DNA of 64,000 nt from NCBI GenBank assembly GCA_030704615.1, contig CM060732.1, forward strand, positions 67,501,053 through 67,565,052, written 5' to 3'. The DNA is from Takakia lepidozioides (lineage: Eukaryota > Streptophyta > Takakiopsida > Takakiales > Takakiaceae). Made by a program: the position numbers and the translations under genes. This document shows positions 58,076 through 64,000 of the stretch, one piece after another. The number at the start of each line of letters is the position of its first letter. Positions within the stretch are counted from its first letter, which is position 1. The notes under the pieces are model-generated. The model saw only the letters and a list, made by a program, of their open reading frames with translations. It was not told the DNA's origin and made no database searches.

Positions 58076-61000
58076 TTATCGATGATTCTCTTTCCGGTAT
58101 TCCCACGGCTTTTGGGGATCAGCTACAGCCCATAAGCCCAAACCTTTAGCTCTTGCCTCTTGCTCCCACTGTCAATAACCATGGTGAAATTCCACTGATC
58201 ATGCCAAATGAACTACAGATAACTGAGAGGTGCTCTTTATCTCTGTTGAGAAGTCTAACATCATACCATCATACCTTCATACCACCTATGAAACATTGCA
58301 ATGCTTCCAGGGAACCATGGCTTACTGCAAGGAGGTTGCTCACAGGAAGGACGTTCATCCAGAATTAATGTATGGAAGCCTTCAACTGTAGATCTGGTCA
58401 AGGTTCACGGAAACAGCAATGAAAGGGGTAAAACATACCTGCAAATCTGTGAATCTCTTGTACATTCGCTTTGGTGCATTTTGGGAAAAAAAGAATGCTG
58501 ATAGACCACAGAAGGACAAATACCTGTGCAAATTCAGGACGCCGATCATATGCTATGTAATGCCATGCACATCCTCGTTTCAAGAGAACCTCCTGCACTC
58601 AATCAGAAGGACTGTGACAGAAAGTAGACAAAAGTAGACAGGACGACAAACAAAGGAAAATTCAATATTGCAGCCCACTCTAGGATGTTTAATTTCAAGC
58701 AGGTACAGCATAACACTGTGTGTGCCCAACTTTGCCCATGACATCATCTTCCCCCTACCAGGACAAGGACCGGAAGAGTGGTAAGAAACAAGGAGAGGCA
58801 CTACCATTGGGTACTCTCTCCTCCTCTTATGCCTATAAAATCAACTCAATGTATAGCGAATACCATGACCCCTTTGAGGCCTTTTTAATGCTATTGACAC
58901 TCAGCCCCCTCCCTCCTCAAGAACATGGGATTCTCCATACATGCAGGCTGGAGAGAAAGCCTGTACCTGGATGAACACCTTGTTGCAATGCACGTCCGCT
59001 ACGATGCGCCCATATTGGTCCACAGTGTATACCAAAAGATGCAGTGAGCGCCCCTCTACAAGGCTTAACAGCAATGCCTTTGCTTGTTGCCCATAGGGCT
59101 GATTGATCTCTGGTGCATCTACCCCTCTGTCACATTGTACCTCACACATATTATTATCCTTGTTGGCTCTTTCTTTCTTACTTACTTTCTTTCTTTTTCT
59201 TCTCTGTGCTATGATGCAGGGTTTCTGGTTGGTACTTTTCCAATTGAGAACCAGGGGATAACTATAATGACAAGTCCCCACTGGAGCCAGCATTTGGTGA
59301 TGGTACTGATCCGCATTCCATCTTCTCATTCTCCCCCCCAACTTTCCCACCCCTAATGACTCTTATGTGTAGATTCAAGATCAATCTGCTGACTCTCCGG
59401 GAGTCCATGCTAGTGCACACATTGGCACAGGGGTCTCTCTCTCTATCTTCAATGCCTGTGGAGCAGTACGACTGTTGCAAGTAGATCAGTAAACAGTTGC
59501 ACAAGATGATTCTATCAATGAACTGATCAAGAACCTCTGTCCTGCCCTCCCAACCCTGTGCTGCTACAAGCTTCCCTTCATAACAAATCAAGTAAGAAAC
59601 ATTGAGGTAGTAAAGGAGTGCTGACCTAAGGCGAACACGGTACTTCCGGGCAAGAATTTCTTCTTTACCATCCCTAGCAGAGAACAACCTTCATGCACCA
59701 TCAAACATCCCTTGAAATGACCATGTTTCTTAGCAAGTTGTGTTACAGTGAGGGTACTCATGGTTACAGCTCCTTCTTTGGTAGGATGACACATGACGTA
59801 TTGGACACTTGCGAACTGAACAGTGAGCTCAAACAAAAGCATGCATGAGTGAAGGTTTCCTGAAAGAGGGTGGGAAGCCAACTTGTAGCCTGCTTGCTGT
59901 ATCTGCTTTTGCAAAGCATCAGCGGTCTTGTAGTCATGGTGCATCCGGGCTGTGACCCGTCTGCTCATAGCTTCTGTCACTGCATGTGGCAAGGCAGCCG
60001 TTTCCCGTGTATCTCTCTGAACGTCCACATACACTGTTATCGTGTCTCCGTCTGCCACTGATCGGTTGTCCAGCTGTAATTTTAACCATCATCAATATGG
60101 TACATTAGAACAAGAACAGAGAGAAGAATAATCAGGGAGGGGGTTGTCAAATCACAATATGCAGGTTCTACAAAATTTTACTGTATGAATAGATGTCCAT
60201 AATTTCAACTCGGCAGATGGGACTTACTGGAAGAGTATCAAGCTCATACTGCACACCACGAGGCCGTCCTGAAGTTACAATGGCTATCTGTGGGTAGAGA
60301 GCTGCTGGTGCAGGAACCACAACTGTTGGTGCTGGCACTGCCACTGTTGAAGCCCCAGATGGAGGGAGGCCATAAAATGACAGAAAACCCTGGAGACCAA
60401 CAGTATCAGGTGAATACATGTATCCAAGCTAGCATACCCCACTCTTTTCTTTGCATATCCAAGCTACATCTTTTCCTCTTCCAAACTGAGCCTCCAATAT
60501 CACTCTTTTCAAACTATCTCAGATCCTGTTGACCTAAGCTTTTTATGAGCTAACCGTCTGAGCTAGCAGCTTTCATCTCTTTGTGTCCTATCTCAGGGGT
60601 TCCTCCCACCTTCGCTGTTCCTAAGAATCTTACAGCAGATGCCCGACAATATATGTAGCTCAACCTCACTCAAACGATCACCTCCCAGGTGTGAAAGCCT
60701 GGCTCAAATTACCCAGATCAGCCGTTAAGTGGACTTACGACATAAGATTACCAACTCGCTGTAAGAAAGCACAGTAAATCAGAAGTCATAGTGGGAGCTC
60801 TGCTTCTCAGATTGTCAAACTGGCACCGTAACAAAATGGAAATTCAAAATTCAAGGCATGGATCACAATGGATTGCAATGACTTGGCAAGCCAGAGAACA
60901 TGATGCTCACCATATACTATAAGTAAGGGGGGTGCATTATAACTTAGCTAAGAGAAGAATGTGTGGAAATACCTGGAGATCAGCCTTACGCTGCGTGTGC

Positions 61001-62107
61001 AAAGTTTGCAGCACCAGTTGCGAGGCCTCCACAGCATTGCTTGGAGGTGGACGCACACTCTTCCAGGCTTCCAAGAGCTTGCGATACCTTCATCTCCAGA
61101 TCCTCACAGATTGATCACCAATTACAACTGAATGAATGTGAGTTGAGATGAAATTGGCAACCCTCTTCCCCTGCCTCCATTTCCTCTGGCCCTTAGCTAT
61201 TATTATAGGTTTTATGCGCTGCTCCGTGTCTGGTTCCCCCGTATCACTCTCTCCTCCTCTTTTGTCCTTGTCTCTCTGTCCCTTGGGCACTTTGGACCTT
61301 CCTGCAGACAATACTCATATCTTTCTCTGATTGAAGCACTTTGTCTTTGGGAAATGCTTGATGTATCTGGAGTAGTTCTTTGGTTTCATGGGCCCTCTTG
61401 GCCCTTGTGTCCTTCCGGGACATTGTAAAAGTTTGTTCTTTCTTCATGTTTTTCTATTTTTCCTTCTCTCCGTCAGTAGATACATTCACAGGCATGTATG
61501 TACTTCCAATCGAGAGCATGACTGGGAATAAGGGAGATTTTTTACCAAATGACTTGTGTGGCTTTGGTTGCTTGAACATATTCACTCAAACCTTCAGGCA
61601 CCTGGAAGCAATGACACATACATTTTGATTTTCAAAATTTCAGTTGAAATTTACTGCTACATGAACAGAGAAAGCTCAAATTAATTTCCCAGGAAGTCAC
61701 TTGCAAAGCAGAATGGAGGCTTCAGACAGAGAATTTCTAACACTCACAGACTGATGTGAATTGTGCAGACTATTTTTGCTATTTACTGCAAATCCTCAAC
61801 CCAACAATTATCCCTAGTAATGAAACCCGCCAAAGCCTTTGAGACTGCAGTCTCAACAATAGTTGTGCCCAGAGAAAAAAACAGAAACATTGAGAGGACT
61901 CACCTTGCTTGTAATTTCAAATCGGAAAAGATCTCGAGCCAATGCAGCAAATCCAACTGTCTCAACAGTAACACCATGCGGTCCTAATGGCCCAGCTTGG
62001 TACACCACTGCTCCACCTTGACCCCCTACATGGCCCCCTACTTGAAATTGGTCTTCTGAATTGTGATCACCACAGATGCATCCCAGTCGCCTCAATGTAT
62101 TCCCCAT
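58076..62107 (-). CDS. CAN: Ca2+-dependent (CAN-type) staphylococcal-nuclease-like protein
   Basis: Nine exons, all with GT-AG borders and consistent phase: 62107-61904, 61601-61546, 61087-60973, 60389-60228, 60073-59883, 59673-59626, 59126-58967, 58592-58524 and 58168-58076. They encode 365 aa against about 320 for Arabidopsis CAN1; the extra length is mainly a Gly/Val-rich stretch near residues 20-45 and a Pro/Ala/Val-rich stretch before the nuclease domain. The N-terminus [13 protein letters not shown] has Gly2 for myristoylation and nearby Cys residues for palmitoylation, as in CAN proteins, which sit at the plasma membrane. The nuclease core includes [29 protein letters not shown] (catalytic Arg and acidic residues), [13 protein letters not shown] (second Arg) and [16 protein letters not shown]. 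It ends [11 protein letters not shown] ... [10 protein letters not shown]. Such enzymes cut DNA and RNA in a Ca2+-dependent way and are linked to programmed cell death. Intact. Confidence 0.95.
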
Positions 62108-63391
62108 GGTAAGTGAGCTTCAAGTGCTGCCAAACAGTTTGCGTGGCAACACTTCTTCGTCTATCTATAACTGGCGGAAGGGACGTCTTCTTCCTCTCTT
62201 TCCTCGAGTCTCTGCACGAATGCAAGTGCGAATGCGCGAATGCGAGCAGAGGGAGATGATCAGCAGAAAGGGCGCAGAGGCTACGTTCTAAAAAATGCTT
62301 GGCAGCTTACCTTCACTTTCCTCCCTTTGTCTTCCTCTCTAGAGTCACACAGAGAGTGCATTTCCCACAATATGATGGCATCCAATGGATAGCGAAGCAC
62401 GAACAAACGTCTCTGTACCACCATCCCAGTCTTCTGACAAAAACCCGACTCAAGGAGCTGAATTGAGTATTACCTGAAGTCAGTGCCCCTCTGGTCGTCA
62501 CTTTTGCAAACTTATTTGAGACCATAGCATCAGAAAACCCAAATGCAAGTCCATGTAGAAATATTCCTCGGTATGCAACTATGATCCAACAGCCTCTCCG
62601 TTGTCTGTCTGTTCACGAAGCAAATACCAGAAAAAGTAGAGAAGACCTTCCCCCACATTAGTGCTGCCAGGAGACGTTGAGCAAGGAGAAAATACTGTGA
62701 GCGATCAGGAGGAATTACGGACGAGCTCCTTCAAATCCCAAACAATATTAAAGACATCAGCACATAGAGTGAACATCACGCTTATTAGATGCAGACGTCG
62801 TCTTCCAAGAAAGTACCCACTCATCATTCCGAGAACCAATCCGGGGTCAAGGAGCTTTATTGCACTTTCAAAAAAAATTCACAACTCTGCACAGATCAGA
62901 GCGTTCTCGGACACATCAATCTACACAAATTCTCACAGAAAACCCACACGCGGTTTCTTGTTTCTTCAATCCTTTCCATCGCACTACCAGAAGTACCCAC
63001 TTCCTCCACAAGGGAGTCTCCAGGCTCCTTCCTCCGCCATAACCAATGGATGAACCTTACTTTCATTCAATCTAGTATGACATGGGCTCTCACCAACCTG
63101 GACGACATCCGAAAATGGATGAATAAAGTGCTTTGCAGCAAATCTGAAGCTCCTCTGTTGTGATAATTATCATGGGCAGTGTCTCAGAATTCTTGAGGCT
63201 GAGCCTGAAGCTCTGGCTCTGTTGGGGTCTAACTTTTGAATTCTGAGTGTGTATCATGGGCAGTGTACAAAAGTGCGGGAATCGATGATTCTTTCAACTT
63301 CCCTCTTTGGTACAGAAATTGTGAGAGTATATAACCTTTTTGCCCTCACCCTTAAAGGGCCCAATTTGTAGTTTCATGCATGTTGCTTGTT
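62108..63391. other. Intergenic between the nuclease and PPR genes
   Basis: This includes the 5' leader of the nuclease gene and the 3' side of the PPR gene. Plus frames at 62661-63163 overlap each other in different phases and show no domain. Confidence 0.5.
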
Positions 63392-64000
63392 TCACCAGTA
63401 ATCCCCACAAGAACAGACCCCAGCTTGGAAGTGGTGAAAGCGGCTAGCATCCCGTAAAACAACTACTCGCTCAACAATCTTTGAGATGAACTTGGTGGCG
63501 GTGTGGCAGTCGCCACACACCCGAAGATTTTTTATGACACGGATGGGTGTCCCTGGAGGCGTGCTGATGAGCCCAAAAGCAATGGCCAGCTTCTCACTGT
63601 GGTGGCAAAGAGAGAATTCCTTTTGTTCCTCTTCCACATCATGCAATACAAAGCGTGTGTCAGGCACGTATCCAGCCTCCTTCATCTGCTCGGACAATCT
63701 GTTCAGCTCTGCGTGAATTTCCTCAATTTGTGGATGCAATCTGTCTTCTACGACAAATGTATGCACCTGGTTGTCAACCTCAATGCAGCTGCGCCCTGCC
63801 TCCTTTTTGACACCTCTGTCATCCATCATTCTCCTCACATTCGCTCTATCAGTAAACCTGCCAGCTGCACCATAGATGTTTGATAGCAACACATAAGCTG
63901 AAGGATCCTGTGGATCACTCTTGAGCATGTTCTTTGCTGCACGTTCTGCTCCCACCAGATCGCCATGAATTCTGCAGGCACCAAGCAAGGTGCCCCACAA
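63392..64000 (-). CDS. PPR protein, E/E+ and DYW domain (C-terminal part, runs off the window)
   Basis: The last 202 codons are open from the window edge without an intron. Residues 1-65 are the last PPR and E-type repeats (YVLLSNIYGAAGRF). The PG box is GRSCIEVDN (69-77). The DYW cytidine-deaminase-like domain follows with HSEKLAIAF (HSE at 134-136) and CGDCH (162-166), which bind zinc and include the catalytic Glu. The protein ends CSCGDYW. Such proteins edit specific C residues to U in chloroplast or mitochondrial transcripts. The PPR array that sets the target lies outside the window. Confidence 0.97.
   Translation of the reverse strand: MWGTLLGACRIHGDLVGAERAAKNMLKSDPQDPSAYVLLSNIYGAAGRFTDRANVRRMMDDRGVKKEAGRSCIEVDNQVHTFVVEDRLHPQIEEIHAELNRLSEQMKEAGYVPDTRFVLHDVEEEQKEFSLCHHSEKLAIAFGLISTPPGTPIRVIKNLRVCGDCHTATKFISKIVERVVVLRDASRFHHFQAGVCSCGDYW

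Overview
The window is nuclear DNA of a land plant. The evidence is a DYW-type pentatricopeptide repeat protein at the right edge, an EMS1-type leucine-rich-repeat receptor kinase, a plant Ca2+-dependent (CAN-type) nuclease, a tryptophan-aminotransferase-related pseudogene, GT-AG introns and Ty3/gypsy elements. A non-permuted DNMT3-like methyltransferase and the style of the genes suggest a non-seed plant (bryophyte or lycophyte). That placement is inference; nothing in the window fixes the species.

Layout. 1-3.0 kb: unidentified exon-like fragments and degenerate GTAGTCAT-rich repeats. 3.3-13.8 kb: minus-strand Ty3/gypsy element (copy 1), ordered Gag, protease, cytosine DNA methyltransferase, amber stop, RT-RNase H-integrase, with long minisatellites in the leader. 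13.7-18.6 kb: a decayed spliced gene plus two tandem arrays built on one palindromic core. 19.4-21.1 kb: TAR pseudogene. 23.0-27.1 kb: intact multi-exon NAD(P)-binding SDR/epimerase-like gene (minus). 31.4-36.5 kb: second copy of the same retroelement family, lacking the 5' half and with its 3' end inverted; it preserves the integrase C-terminus with a PHD finger. 37.4-37.6 kb: tRNA-derived SINE-like element. 38-41.5 kb: AT-rich intergenic DNA with repeats. 43.7-48.3 kb: EMS1-like receptor kinase (minus, two exons). 48.3-58.1 kb: no gene recognised. 58.1-62.1 kb: intact nine-exon CAN-type nuclease (minus). 63.4-64.0 kb: C-terminal end of a PPR-DYW gene (minus).

The main discovery candidate is the retroelement family. 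Put together from its two damaged copies, it encodes a DNA-methylation writer (DNMT3-like domain between protease and RT) and a histone-reader-type domain (PHD finger after integrase). The RT frame is entered through an in-frame UAG whose context (UAG CAA CCA) fits the tobamovirus-type readthrough consensus. The stop is kept in both copies, and the codons after it differ mostly at synonymous sites. DNMT-bearing retrotransposons are already known from dinoflagellates and charophyte algae; I know of no description of this DNMT + UAG + PHD combination in a land plant, but I could not search.

The host genes show no operon-like logic. They are independent plant genes for receptor signalling, nucleic-acid cleavage, organelle RNA editing and redox/epimerase chemistry, plus an auxin-biosynthesis relic.
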